In this document: piece after piece, positions 35,957 to 44,801 of the stretch
Layout of the letters: every line of letters begins with the position of its first letter
How positions within the stretch are numbered: position 1 is the stretch's first letter
Source of the DNA: JBCDHN01 sp965224535
Lineage (GTDB): Bacteria > Verrucomicrobiota > Verrucomicrobiia > Verrucomicrobiales > DEV007
Assembly: GCA_965224535.1 (NCBI GenBank)
Contig: CBDCZR010000007.1
Location: forward strand, 92,591-156,590
Direction of reading: 5' to 3'
DNA length: 64,000 nucleotides
Made by a program: the position numbers and the translations under genes
The notes under the pieces: generated by a model
Seen by the model: the letters and a program-made list of their open reading frames with translations, nothing else
Told to the model about the DNA's origin: nothing
Database searches by the model: none

Positions 35957-36873
35957 TGCCGCTTGCCCTGACATCCTGCGAAATCTCCGGCAATCGCGGC
36001 GACGGGCCCAGGTTGTTGGTTACCGGCGGCGTTCATGGCGATGAATTCGAGCCCATGGCCGCCATTCGCCGCTTGATCCGCAAATTCCAGGCCAATCCCG
36101 ACTTTGCGGGGACTTTGCAGCTCGTCCCCGTGGTTAACGAAGCCGCATTTTGGCGCGGTCACCGCACGGCCGAAGACGATCTGGACCTGGCGCGAACCTG
36201 TCCGGGCGATCCCTCCGGATCCATCACCGAACAAGCCGCCCACGCGGTTTCCCAGCTCATTCGTCAGGCCGATTTTTTCATCGATCTCCACACCGGCGGC
36301 ACGGAATTGGCCGTTTGGCCGCTGACCGGCTATCACCTGGCTGAAGACCCGGAAGTCCTCGAAACCCAGCGACGCATGGCCCGCGCCTTCAACCTGCCGT
36401 TCGTGTGGGGCACCTACCCGAAAACCGACGGCCGAACCCTGTCGGTGGCCCGCGACGCCGGAGTTCCCGCGATTTATGCCGAGTATTTTGGTTCGGCCAC
36501 GATGCGGCGCGATGGCGTGGATGCCTACGTGGAGGGCTGCCTCAACGTCATGGGCGAATTCGGCATGATCGAGCGCGAAACGCCGGTTAGCCGCGTGGAG
36601 CACGCCGTTGAAGACCCGCGGCCAGGTTCCGGGCACATGCAAATCTGCAACCCCTCGCCAATCGCCGGTTTTTTCGAGCCAAACGTCGAGTTGGGCGAAT
36701 TGGTGGAGAAAGGTCAGCCGCTAGGCACGGTTTGCGATTTGTTAGGCCAGGACGTGCGCGAGATTCCCGCGCAAACCGATGGACTGGTGGTGGTGCTGCG
36801 GACGTTTCCGCGCGTCCGCAAAGGTGAGACGTTAGGCGTCGTCGTCGAACTCAATCCGCCCGCGCAGGCATGA
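35956..36873 (+). CDS. Succinylglutamate desuccinylase/aspartoacylase family (M14-type) deacylase
   Basis: 305 residues from ATG 35956. Zinc site GGVHGDEFEP (H-x2-E), DLDLARTCPG, FFIDLHTGG (third ligand His), and AEYFG with the catalytic Glu region; a C-terminal beta-domain ends the protein (NPSPIAGFFEPNVELGELVEKGQPLG), as in AstE/AspA-like enzymes. Hydrolyses an N-acyl amide, probably an N-acylated amino acid. Coupled by stop-start overlaps to the SDR upstream and the PLP enzyme downstream, which suggests a small catabolic pathway. Confidence 0.88.
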   Translation: MPLALTSCEISGNRGDGPRLLVTGGVHGDEFEPMAAIRRLIRKFQANPDFAGTLQLVPVVNEAAFWRGHRTAEDDLDLARTCPGDPSGSITEQAAHAVSQLIRQADFFIDLHTGGTELAVWPLTGYHLAEDPEVLETQRRMARAFNLPFVWGTYPKTDGRTLSVARDAGVPAIYAEYFGSATMRRDGVDAYVEGCLNVMGEFGMIERETPVSRVEHAVEDPRPGSGHMQICNPSPIAGFFEPNVELGELVEKGQPLGTVCDLLGQDVREIPAQTDGLVVVLRTFPRVRKGETLGVVVELNPPAQA

Positions 36874-37874
36874 ACATCGACCTTGGCCAAGGCTCCACGC
36901 CGCTGATTCGCTCGCGCAAAATCGGCCCCGGCGCGGGATTGCCGAATTTGTTCTTCAAGCTGGAAACCTGCAACCCCACCGGCTCCTACAAAGATCGCTT
37001 TGCCGCCGCCGCCGTCTCTAACATGCTCGTCAACGGCCTAACCACCTGCGTGGCCACTTCCAGCGGAAACACCGGCGCAGCCTTGGCCGCTTACTGCGCC
37101 GCAGCAGGTTTGCGTTGCCGCATCGCGATCGTAGAAACCGCACCGGAGGCGAAATTGCGCCAAATGCTGGCCTACGGCGCGGAAATCGATCGCGTGCGCG
37201 GATTTGGGCTTAGTTCTGAGGTTACCTCGCGTGTTCTCGAGACTCTCGAGAAACTGGGTTCGCGGCCTGGAAACGCCCTCCAGGTCAGCGCCTACGCCTA
37301 CAGCCCGGAAGGCATGCGCGGGGTCGAATCGATTTCCCGCGAATTGGCGGAGCAACTCCCCGAGGCGCGCCACGTCTTCGCGCCGGCCGGAGGCGGAGGT
37401 CTCGCGTTAGCCACCGTTCGCGGTTTTGGCGATTGCGTCCCCGCGATTCACGTCGTTCAACCGCAAGGCAACGACACCATCGCCGGGCCCTTGCGCGATG
37501 GGCTGGATGAAGCGCGCGCCGTCGAATGCACCAGCCAAATCAGCGGTTTGCAAGTCGCCAGCGTCATCGACGGGCACGACCTAATCCGCGAATGCCGCCC
37601 TACCGGCGGAACCGGTCACCTGGTCAGCGACGAGCGCATTTGGGAGGTCCAGCGCCGCTTGGCCCGCGAGGAAGGCGTCTTTTGCGAGCCCGCCGGCGCC
37701 GTGGCCCTGGCTGGAGCCCTGCAAGCCGCCGCCAACGGCGAAATCGACCCCGTGGAGCCGATCGTTTGTCTCGTGACCGGCTCCGGATTCAAGGATGCAG
37801 CGTCACTGGAGCGGATGACGGCGGATTCGCCATGCCCAGTCATCGATCTCGCGGATTTGGAACGCCAACTATGA
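36870..37874 (+). CDS. Threonine synthase-like PLP-dependent enzyme (fold type II)
   Basis: 334 residues, overlapping the previous gene by ATGA. PLP lysine Lys41 in CNPTGSYKDRFAAAA, phosphate loop in TSSGNTGAALAAYCA and FAPAGGGGLA. Closest in pattern to threonine synthase or threonine dehydratase/diaminopropionate-type enzymes. As part of an operon with a deacylase and an SDR it more likely eliminates or isomerises a freed amino acid than makes threonine, but this is inference. Confidence 0.85.
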   Translation: MNIDLGQGSTPLIRSRKIGPGAGLPNLFFKLETCNPTGSYKDRFAAAAVSNMLVNGLTTCVATSSGNTGAALAAYCAAAGLRCRIAIVETAPEAKLRQMLAYGAEIDRVRGFGLSSEVTSRVLETLEKLGSRPGNALQVSAYAYSPEGMRGVESISRELAEQLPEARHVFAPAGGGGLALATVRGFGDCVPAIHVVQPQGNDTIAGPLRDGLDEARAVECTSQISGLQVASVIDGHDLIRECRPTGGTGHLVSDERIWEVQRRLAREEGVFCEPAGAVALAGALQAAANGEIDPVEPIVCLVTGSGFKDAASLERMTADSPCPVIDLADLERQL

Positions 37875-37884
37875 GGTGACCCTT

Positions 37885-38133
37885 GGAGTGCGTGCAGCCT
37901 GCTGCCGCTTTTGGTGGTGGGCGCAGCCTGCTGCGGGAGGGGCGGAGCCCGCGTCGGCCTTGGGCCAATCCGATGCTCCCCTCCCCCGCTCAGCCTGCTG
38001 CCGCTTTGGTGGTGGGGCGCAGCCTGCTGCGGGAGGGGCGGAGCCCGCGTCGGCATTGGGCCAATCCGATGCCCCCTCCCCCGCGCAGCAGGCTGCGCCC
38101 TCCACCAAAAGCGGCAGCAGGCTGCCGCACTCC
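37885..38133. repeat. REP-like palindromic element A (with internal 96-base tandem duplication)
   Basis: Begins GGAGTGCGTGCAGCCTGCTG and ends with the near reverse complement CAGCAGGCTGCCGCACTCC. Inside, a unit starting CAGCCTGCTGCCGCTTT at 37895 recurs at 37991 (period 96), including GGCGGAGCCCGCGTCGG and CCAATCCGATG. The same outer arms bound elements at 39161 and 39960 which flank the transposase gene. Sits directly after the threonine-synthase-like gene and four bases from the stop codon of the HU-like gene. Confidence 0.85.
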
Positions 38134-38136
38134 ATA

Positions 38137-38397
38137 CTAACTCACAATCGCCAATTGCGCTTCCAGCCGACCCACGCGTAGGGCTTCTGCGCCGCGTTGG
38201 CGGGCGCGCACTTCCAGGTGATAGTCGCCCAATTGCAGGACCGCCAGCGCATCGGTCTCGCTAACCGTGGAGCCGCGTTTTGCCATTTTGCGGGCGACAT
38301 CTTGCAGGTTAACGCTGTCGGTAATTTCGATTCGGGGGTAAAAATCGTTGTTATTGGGGCTAACGTGATTTTCGACCAGAGAGTAGCGAATTGGCAT
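38137..38397 (-). CDS. HU-like DNA-binding domain protein with atypical C-terminus
   Basis: 86 residues from ATG 38397. The first 60 (IRYSLVENHVSPNNNDFYPRIEITDSVNLQDVARKMAKRGSTVSETDALAVL) resemble the Bacteroidetes/PVC HU-like DNA-binding family seen in ~130-residue proteins (opening YSLVEN, then RGSTV-x5-A). The C-terminal DNA-arm half is missing or replaced by an Arg/Glu-rich tail, and the stop lies only four bases from REP element A. The likely reading is a gene cut or altered by the repeat. Function as a nucleoid protein is therefore doubtful. Confidence 0.6.
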   Translation of the reverse strand: MPIRYSLVENHVSPNNNDFYPRIEITDSVNLQDVARKMAKRGSTVSETDALAVLQLGDYHLEVRARQRGAEALRVGRLEAQLAIVS

Positions 38398-38651
38398 GGC
38401 GGAAAGTGGTGGCTTTGTTAGAGTCAACGTCAGATTTTATTCAGTAAGCCAAAATTTCAAGTAAAAAGTGGGCACCCTTTTCCCTGCAGGTTGTGCGGGG
38501 TTTCTACGAAACCAGGGTAGACGGCCTGTGCTGGTTATGCAGACTATCTACACTGGTTATGTAAAAACCTGACATTTTTACCTATTGCTGAAACCATTGC
38601 CCGTGAGTGCGGTTTTCTTAGGATTGAGGCTCCGTTTTGCGAGCACCTCGA

Positions 38652-39105
38652 TCATTGCCCCGCGGATTTTCGCCGGTTCGTCCACCAGGCGGCGATGAGA
38701 ATCCCAAGGGTACCCAGGACGGACCATCCGATGAGGGCTGGCACAGTCTCGGCTCGGCCCGGCCCAACCGCCGAATGCGGGAAGCGATGGCAATTCCAAT
38801 AATGGCGGCCAGAATTGTGCAGACGACGAAGACGCCGCCGCCTCGATCTCCAATCGCACGAAATCGCGGGAATCCTCGGCGTTTTCCTGGAGGGCGCGGA
38901 GCCACCGGGGCCCAATGATGGCCAACACCGCATCGGCCTCCTCGATCCGGTTGGTGATGTGGTCGCGGAAGTCGATGCCCAGCGGCATATTGCTATCCAC
39001 ATCCATGAAGACGTTTTCGTGCCCGAAATGCGCCGCCAATTGGTCGTAAAGCCGGCCCGTGCCGTGCGGGTCATCGGATCTCCTGTAGCTGATGAAGACT
39101 TTCAT
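38652..39105 (-). pseudogene. TIR-domain protein with two C-terminal membrane helices, two frameshifts
   Basis: Residues 1-90 are a TIR domain: MKVFISYRRSDDPHGTGRLYDQL, VFMDVDSNMPLGIDFRDHI, ADAVLAIIGPRWL, DFVRLEIEAA. Near 38840 the frame goes wrong; a one-base correction gives a membrane helix (VFVVCTILAAIIGIAIASRIRRLG), and a second near 38765 gives another (ALIGWSVLGTLGILIAAWWTNRRKSAGQ) to a stop at 38652. Length is consistent with exactly two deletions. The TIR glutamate region is present, so NADase activity is possible if intact. It sits between REP elements A and B. Confidence 0.65.
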
Positions 39106-39160
39106 CGTTAATTAGATCGTGAGTGTAGGGAACCGGGGATGATTTGTCATTCGGTATTTT

Positions 39161-39318
39161 GGAGTGCGTGCAGCCTGCTGCCGCTTTCCGTGGTGGGCGC
39201 AGCCTGCCGCGCGGGGGTGGGGACCGCGGGGAACACTTTCCCTCGGGTATTAAACTGAATGGCGTGGCCCCGGCAGCAGGCTGCCTCCAAAAAAAGCGGC
39301 AGCAGGCTGCCGCACTCC
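39161..39318. repeat. REP-like palindromic element B, left flank of transposase
   Basis: Same outer arms as element A: starts GGAGTGCGTGCAGCCTGCTG and ends GGCAGCAGGCTGCCGCACTCC, with an inner CAGCAGGCTGC copy. It ends 44 bases before the transposase start codon. Confidence 0.88.
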
Positions 39319-39362
39319 AAACAAACAACTTGCGCCGAAACGCCCGCCCCGTAGCCTGCTGA

Positions 39363-39956
39363 ATGGATACAAGCGAACCGATCCTGCCTTCGGCTGAGGA
39401 TTGCTCCAAGGGTTCGCGGGATTGGCCACACGCTCCTCCCCACCGATTGGCTGAAGCCGGCGTCTATTTTCTCACCGCCCGAACCCGCAATCAGCAGCAT
39501 TTGCTGGCTTCCGATGCGATGAAGGATTGGTTTCAAGATAAGCTTCTGGAGTTGGCGGCGGAGTTTGGGTGGCAATTGGAGGCGTGGGCGGTGTTGTCGA
39601 ACCACTATCACCTGGTCGCGCAATGTCCGCCTGAAGCGGAGGATGCTGCTTCGCTGCGCAAGATGGTGCAAAAGCTGCACAGCCAAACCACCCAAGAGTT
39701 GAATCGGCGCGAAAATCAACCGGGAAGGACGCGGTTGTGGCATAACTATCGCGAGACGCAACTGACCTATCAGCGCAGTTACCTGGCCCGGCTTCACTAC
39801 GTCCATCAAAACGCGGTTCATCATGCCTTGGTGCGGGCCGGTTCGCAGTGGAAGTGGTGTAGCGCGGCACAGTTCGTCGAAGCAGCGTCGCCGGCGTGGG
39901 TGAAGACGATCCAGAGTTTCCGATACGACGAGATTGCCCGCAAAGACGGGGAGTAA
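39363..39956 (+). CDS. REP-associated tyrosine transposase (RAYT, Y1/HUH family)
   Basis: 197 residues. VYFLTARTRNQQHLL strand, HUH motif as NHYHLV (His81, His83), then the segment RTRLWHNYRETQLTYQRSYLARLHYVHQNAVHHALV containing the candidate catalytic tyrosines and the RAYT signature 'YVHxNAV...LV', ending in WSS-like WCSAAQF. RAYTs cut and join single-stranded REP hairpins and are normally single-copy. Element B ends 44 bases upstream and element C starts 3 bases after the stop, the classical REPtron layout. Confidence 0.9.
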   Translation: MDTSEPILPSAEDCSKGSRDWPHAPPHRLAEAGVYFLTARTRNQQHLLASDAMKDWFQDKLLELAAEFGWQLEAWAVLSNHYHLVAQCPPEAEDAASLRKMVQKLHSQTTQELNRRENQPGRTRLWHNYRETQLTYQRSYLARLHYVHQNAVHHALVRAGSQWKWCSAAQFVEAASPAWVKTIQSFRYDEIARKDGE

Positions 39957-39959
39957 TTT

Positions 39960-40130
39960 GGAGTGCGTGCAGCCTGCTGCCGCTTTTTTTTGGAGGCAGC
40001 CTGCTGCCGGGGCCAGGGGATTTCGTTTTGGTGCTGGAGGACGGTGTGCCCTGAGGTTCCCCGCCCCCACCCACGCCCCGCGCAGCAGGCTGCGCCCACC
40101 ACCAAAAGCGGCAGCAGGCTGCCGCACTCC
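39960..40130. repeat. REP-like palindromic element C, right flank of transposase
   Basis: Starts GGAGTGCGTGCAGCCTGCTG and ends GGCAGCAGGCTGCCGCACTCC, with an inner GCAGCCTGCTGCCGGGG and CGCAGCAGGCTGCGCCC pair. It begins three bases after the transposase stop codon. Confidence 0.88.
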
Positions 40131-40219
40131 AAAATTCCGAGCTTTTAGGCTTGCCTTTCGGGGCCATTTCTCCCCCAATGCGCTAACTTCGCCCCAACGG
40201 CGAAATCATTCCCCACCTC

Positions 40220-41302
40220 ATGGTAGCAATTACCCTCACCAACGTCACCAAACGCTTTGGAGACGTCATTGCGCTCGATAATCTGGACCTGCGGATCGAG
40301 AAGGGGGAGTTGTTCTTTTTGCTGGGACCGAGCGGTTGCGGGAAGACGACGCTGTTGCGCTCGATCGCGGGTTTTTACACGCCGGATGAGGGCTCGCTGC
40401 ATTTTGACGATCAAGATGTGACCCATCGCCCGCCGCATAAGCGCAAGACGGCGATGGTGTTCCAGAGTTACGCGCTGTGGCCGCACATGTCCGTGGGGCA
40501 AAACGTGGCTTACGGGTTGCAGCAGAAGAAGCTGCCGCGCGGAATCGTGGAGGAGCGGGTGAAAAAGGCGCTGCGGACGGTGAAGATGGAGGATTTTGCG
40601 GTGCGGCGGATCAATCAGCTTTCCGGCGGCCAGCAGCAACGCGTGGCTTTGGCGCGGGCGCTGATTGTGGAGCCGGATTGCCTGCTTTTGGACGAGCCGT
40701 TGTCGAATTTGGACGCGAAGTTGCGCGTGGAGATGCGCACGGAGATTCGGCGCATTTGCAAGGAGGCCGGGTTGACGTCGGTTTATGTGACTCACGACCA
40801 AAAGGAGGCGCTGAGCATCGCCGACCGCATGGCGATCCTGGAAAACGGTGATTTTGCCCAAATCGGCACCCCGCAGGAGGTTTACCGCGATCCGGTTTCG
40901 CGCGCGGTGGCCAGTTTCATCGGCGAGGCGAATTTCATCCCCGGCCAGCTGATCGAAAAGCTGAATCGGCGCGGATTTTGGACGGTTGAGACGAAGATTG
41001 GCAACTTTGAGGGGCGCATTTCCCACAAACGGTGGAATCCGAAGTACAACGACCGGGTGACGATTTCGATTCGCCCGGAGAGTCTTCGGCTGACCAAGCA
41101 ACAGCCGAGCCGAAATTTCGTGAAGGGCAAGATCGTGGGCCGCACCTACCTGGGTGAGGTGGTGCAGTATCAGTTGGGGGCGGAAAACCTGCCGAACGCG
41201 ATTCAGGTGAGCCAATTGAACCCCCACGTGTTGGAAGGCCCGTCTGAAAAAGCGTTTTACGCTGAAGTGCAACCCGAAGATGTCGTCCTCCTCCAACGTT
41301 GA
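40220..41302 (+). CDS. ABC transporter ATP-binding protein (Fe3+/spermidine FbpC-PotA type)
   Basis: 360 residues. Walker A GPSGCGKTT at residues 36-44, Q-loop FQSYALWPHM, signature LSGGQQQR, Walker B LLLDEP, switch VTHDQKEAL, then a TOBE-like C-terminal domain. The CUT1/FbpC-type sequence and the partner proteins suggest import of ferric iron or a similar small ligand. Its last 23 bases overlap the binding-protein gene. Confidence 0.93.
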   Translation: MVAITLTNVTKRFGDVIALDNLDLRIEKGELFFLLGPSGCGKTTLLRSIAGFYTPDEGSLHFDDQDVTHRPPHKRKTAMVFQSYALWPHMSVGQNVAYGLQQKKLPRGIVEERVKKALRTVKMEDFAVRRINQLSGGQQQRVALARALIVEPDCLLLDEPLSNLDAKLRVEMRTEIRRICKEAGLTSVYVTHDQKEALSIADRMAILENGDFAQIGTPQEVYRDPVSRAVASFIGEANFIPGQLIEKLNRRGFWTVETKIGNFEGRISHKRWNPKYNDRVTISIRPESLRLTKQQPSRNFVKGKIVGRTYLGEVVQYQLGAENLPNAIQVSQLNPHVLEGPSEKAFYAEVQPEDVVLLQR

Positions 41303-43007
41303 ACTCGGCTTGCCCGGTCAATCGGGCAGTCCCGGCGGTCCCGGCCAGTGGGCGGCGAAGTTGATGGCTCGCGCCGGCTGGTTGCGCACCATGGTGGTGG
41401 GCGCGGCGATGGCGATCGTGCTGGGGGTGCCGTTTTGGCTGCGACCGGACGCCTCGGAGGAATTGCGGCAGAGCGACGAGGTTTTGGTGATCGTTAGCCC
41501 GCACAACGACACGATTCGCGGGGAATTTGCCGCGGCGTTTTCCGAGCACATGAAGGCCAAGAACGGGGAGGGAGCGCGCATTGAGTGGCGCGATTTGGGC
41601 GGCACCTCGGACGTCTCCAAATTCATCGACGGCTCGTTTCGCGCGGCGTTTGAGCTGCATTGGCGTAAAAACGTGAAAAACGGCAAGTGGAAGGGCAAAG
41701 GCGGCCCGGGAGACGCCGCGGTGAGCAAAATCACTCCCGACGGGACGCCAGGCGACGATTCGGACCTGGAAAAGGCGCGGCGCGAGTTTTTGCAGTCGGA
41801 CGTGGGAATCGGGATCGACCTGTTTTTCGGTGGCGGGCCGTATTATTTCAACCGGCACGCTTCCCGCGGTCATTTGGTGGATAGCGGCATTTTTGAGGCG
41901 GAACCGGGCTGGTTTGAGGAGGAGGTGATTCCACAAAAAGCCAGCGGGGAGCTGCTCTACGATCCCGATCGGCGCTGGGTGGGAAATTGCCTGTCCAGCT
42001 TCGGGATTCTTTACAACACCGACTGGTTGGAGCGGCTGGAGTTGGAGCCGCCAACGCAGTGGAGCGATCTCGGCGATCCCGGTTACCTGCGCACCATCGC
42101 CCTGGCCGATCCCACCAAGAGCGGCTCGGCCAACACGGCGTTCGAGATGTTGATCCAGCAGCATTTGGCCACGGCGGTGGGCGCGATCGACCCGGAAAAG
42201 GTCGTGGATCGCGGCCAAGCCACGGAGGACGCGCTCAACCTCGGCTGGACCAAGGGATTGAATCTGATCCAGCGCATCGCGGCCAACGCGCGTTACTGGA
42301 CGGACCAGAGCACGAAAATTCCCTACGACGTCAGCCAGGGCAACGCCGCTGCCGGGATGACGATCGATTTCTACGGCCGGACGCTGAACGAGCGGCTGCG
42401 CAAGGAGGACGGCAGCTCGCGGGCGCAATTTGTCGCTCCAACCGGCGGGACGTCCATCGGCGCGGACCCGATCGCGATGTTTCGGGGGGCACCGAGGCCG
42501 AAATTGGCGCTGGAGTTCATTCGCTTCGTCCTTTCGCCGGAAGGGCAGCGCTTGTGGCATTATCGCACCGACGCACCGGGCGGACCCAAGCTTCACGCGT
42601 TGCGCCGGTTGCCGATTCGCAAGGACGCCTACACGCCGGATGAGCTGAAGCATTCCAGCGACCCGGAGGTCATGCCCTACGAGCGGGCGGAGCAGTTTTA
42701 CTACCACGCGGAGTGGACTTCGCCGCATTTCGACATGATCAAGTTCATCATCCAGGTGATGTGCCTGGAAAATCACGAGGAACTGCAGGAAGCCTGGATG
42801 GCGCTGGCTGAAGCGGAGTTTCCCCCGCGCGCCACCCGGATTTTTCACGATGTCAGCCAAGTGGGCTACACCAACATCACCGGTGATCTGAAGGACAAGC
42901 TAAAAGCGTCCGACGTGCTGGCGATCGAGAAGCTGCGGCGCGATTTACGCGAGGGATTCCGCAAAAACTACGAAGACGCGGCCATTTTGGCCAAACGAGG
43001 GCTATGA
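41280..43007 (+). CDS. ABC transporter substrate-binding protein, membrane-anchored
   Basis: 575 residues. The N-terminus has about 30 polar residues, then one helix (WLRTMVVGAAMAIVLGVPFWL) with no clear cleavage site, so the protein is probably tethered rather than free. The mature domain follows the type-2 iron-binding pattern (LVIVSPHNDTIRGEFAAAFSEHM, LFFGGGPYYFN, GILYNTDWLERLELEPPTQWSDLGDPGYL, DPTKSGSANTAFEML, ISQGN-like VSQGNAAAGM, FVLSPEGQRLW). Length is larger than the usual 330-350 because of insertions and a C-terminal extension. Overlaps the permease start by ATGA. Confidence 0.88.
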   Translation: MSSSSNVELGLPGQSGSPGGPGQWAAKLMARAGWLRTMVVGAAMAIVLGVPFWLRPDASEELRQSDEVLVIVSPHNDTIRGEFAAAFSEHMKAKNGEGARIEWRDLGGTSDVSKFIDGSFRAAFELHWRKNVKNGKWKGKGGPGDAAVSKITPDGTPGDDSDLEKARREFLQSDVGIGIDLFFGGGPYYFNRHASRGHLVDSGIFEAEPGWFEEEVIPQKASGELLYDPDRRWVGNCLSSFGILYNTDWLERLELEPPTQWSDLGDPGYLRTIALADPTKSGSANTAFEMLIQQHLATAVGAIDPEKVVDRGQATEDALNLGWTKGLNLIQRIAANARYWTDQSTKIPYDVSQGNAAAGMTIDFYGRTLNERLRKEDGSSRAQFVAPTGGTSIGADPIAMFRGAPRPKLALEFIRFVLSPEGQRLWHYRTDAPGGPKLHALRRLPIRKDAYTPDELKHSSDPEVMPYERAEQFYYHAEWTSPHFDMIKFIIQVMCLENHEELQEAWMALAEAEFPPRATRIFHDVSQVGYTNITGDLKDKLKASDVLAIEKLRRDLREGFRKNYEDAAILAKRGL

Positions 43008-44743
43008 ATCTGGATTCCATGAGAGACAGCCTGCGCATCTTCCGGCAAGCGAACATCTCGCTGGTCGCTTTCGTGGGGATGCTGACCTTTTTCGCCCTGT
43101 TTTTCGTGTATCCCATCGCCACGACGCTGAAGGAGGCCTTCATCGTGGATGGCAATTTCACCCTGGCCTACGTGTTCAACGTTTTGGAGGACCGCTACTA
43201 CCTGGAGGGGATGAAAAACGCCTTCTTGGTGGCGATTTTCAGCACCACGGGAGCCATTTTCATCGCGCTGCCGTTGGCGGTAATCGCCGACCGCTACGAT
43301 TTTCCGCTGAAGACGCTGTTGGTGCCCTTGTTGCTGGTTCCGCTGGTGTTGCCGCCGTTCGTCGGGGCCATCGGCGTGAAGCAGATTCTCGGTCAAAGCG
43401 GCTCGCTGAACATTTTCCTGAGCTGGCTCGGCCTGGTGGACATGGACAACCCCGTGGATTGGCTCGGCCAGCACCGCTTTGTCGGCATGGTGGTGATGAA
43501 TGCGCTGCACCTCTACCCAATCGTCTACCTCAACGTCAGCTCCGCGTTGTCGAACCTGGATCCGGCGCTGGAAGAAGCCAGCGAAAACCTGGGGAGTTCG
43601 CCCTACCAGCGCTTCATGCAAATCACCCTGCCGCTGACGTTGCCGGGCTTGTTTGCCGGCGGGACCATCGCCTTCATTTGGGCGTTCACGGAGCTTGGCG
43701 TCCCGCTCATTTTCGACTTCACGCGCATCACCTCGGTCCAGATTTTCGATGGGATCAAGGACCTGGGCTCCAGCCAGTTTCCCTACGCCCTGGTGGCCGT
43801 GGTGTTGTTCGTCACCGTGGTCATTTTCCTGACCGGCAAGAAATTGATGGGCGGGCAGGATCTCAGTTCCTCGGGCCGCGCTTCGATGGGTCGGCAGAGC
43901 GTCGAACTGCCGGATTGGCGGCGTTGGCTGGTTTGCGCGCTGTTTTTGGGCACGGTGCTCATCGCCACCGTCCCGCACTTCGGCGTGCTCTTCGTTTCCA
44001 GCTCCACAGACTGGTACGCCACGTTTTTGCCGCAAAATTTCACCCTGGCGCATTACGAGGAAGCGCTCGGCCACGTGCTCACGGTCCCCTCCATCGCCAA
44101 CAGCCTGAAATACGCGGGCTTGGCTACCGCGCTCAACCTCGTCCTCGGCGTAGCCATCGCCTACGTGGTGGTGCGCACCAACATTCGCGGCCGGCAATTG
44201 CTCGACGCCATGGCCATGTTGCCGCTGGCCGTACCGGGGCTGGTCCTGGCCTTTGGCTACCTGGCAATGACCCGCGAAGGCAAATTCTTCCACTTCTTGC
44301 TCAACGTGTTCGAGCCGGGCAACCCCTTCGTGTTGCTGGTGATCGCCTACGCCGTGCGGCGCTTACCCTACATCGTGCGCTCGGCCGTCGCCGGCTACCA
44401 GCAAACCAGCCGCAGCCTGGAAGAAGCCAGCGCCAACCTCGGCGCGGGTCCGTTCACCACCCTGCGGCGCATCACCGTGCCGCTCATCGCCGCCAATCTC
44501 ATCGCCGGCGCCATCCTCGCCTTTTCGTTTTCCATGCTGGAGGTGAGCGACTCGCTGATTTTGGCGCAAAAACAGGCCCATTTCCCCATCACCACCGCGA
44601 TTTACAGCTTATTCAGCTCGTTAGGCAACGGCCCCTTCATCGCCTCCGCGCTTGGCGTCTGGGCCATGGCGTTTTTGACCGTCGCCATCCTCGGCGCCGG
44701 ATTTTTGCTCGGCAAGAAGATGGGGGCGCTGTTTCGCGCGTAG
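43004..44743 (+). CDS. ABC transporter permease, fused two-domain (FbpB type)
   Basis: 579 residues with about 12 membrane helices and two BPD-type permease halves. Each half has the EAA loop: EEASENLGSSPYQRFMQITLPLTLPG and EEASANLGAGPFTTLRRITVPLIAAN, the docking sites for the ATPase. Fused permeases are typical of ferric-iron importers. Third gene of a tightly overlapping operon. Confidence 0.93.
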   Translation: MNLDSMRDSLRIFRQANISLVAFVGMLTFFALFFVYPIATTLKEAFIVDGNFTLAYVFNVLEDRYYLEGMKNAFLVAIFSTTGAIFIALPLAVIADRYDFPLKTLLVPLLLVPLVLPPFVGAIGVKQILGQSGSLNIFLSWLGLVDMDNPVDWLGQHRFVGMVVMNALHLYPIVYLNVSSALSNLDPALEEASENLGSSPYQRFMQITLPLTLPGLFAGGTIAFIWAFTELGVPLIFDFTRITSVQIFDGIKDLGSSQFPYALVAVVLFVTVVIFLTGKKLMGGQDLSSSGRASMGRQSVELPDWRRWLVCALFLGTVLIATVPHFGVLFVSSSTDWYATFLPQNFTLAHYEEALGHVLTVPSIANSLKYAGLATALNLVLGVAIAYVVVRTNIRGRQLLDAMAMLPLAVPGLVLAFGYLAMTREGKFFHFLLNVFEPGNPFVLLVIAYAVRRLPYIVRSAVAGYQQTSRSLEEASANLGAGPFTTLRRITVPLIAANLIAGAILAFSFSMLEVSDSLILAQKQAHFPITTAIYSLFSSLGNGPFIASALGVWAMAFLTVAILGAGFLLGKKMGALFRA

Positions 44744-44801
44744 CGAAGCCGATTTTGCCCGCTTGCGGCTGCTGTTCGGCGGTGGGTTTGGAGATTTCGC
44801 C

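Noticed and set aside
37885..40130. CRISPR-like repeat set
   Set aside because: Repeats are palindromic, irregularly spaced and flank a RAYT gene; REP elements explain them.
40935..42860. 641-codon open frame opposite the substrate-binding protein
   Set aside because: Antisense to a gene with clear family motifs and overlapping operon partners; no motif of its own.
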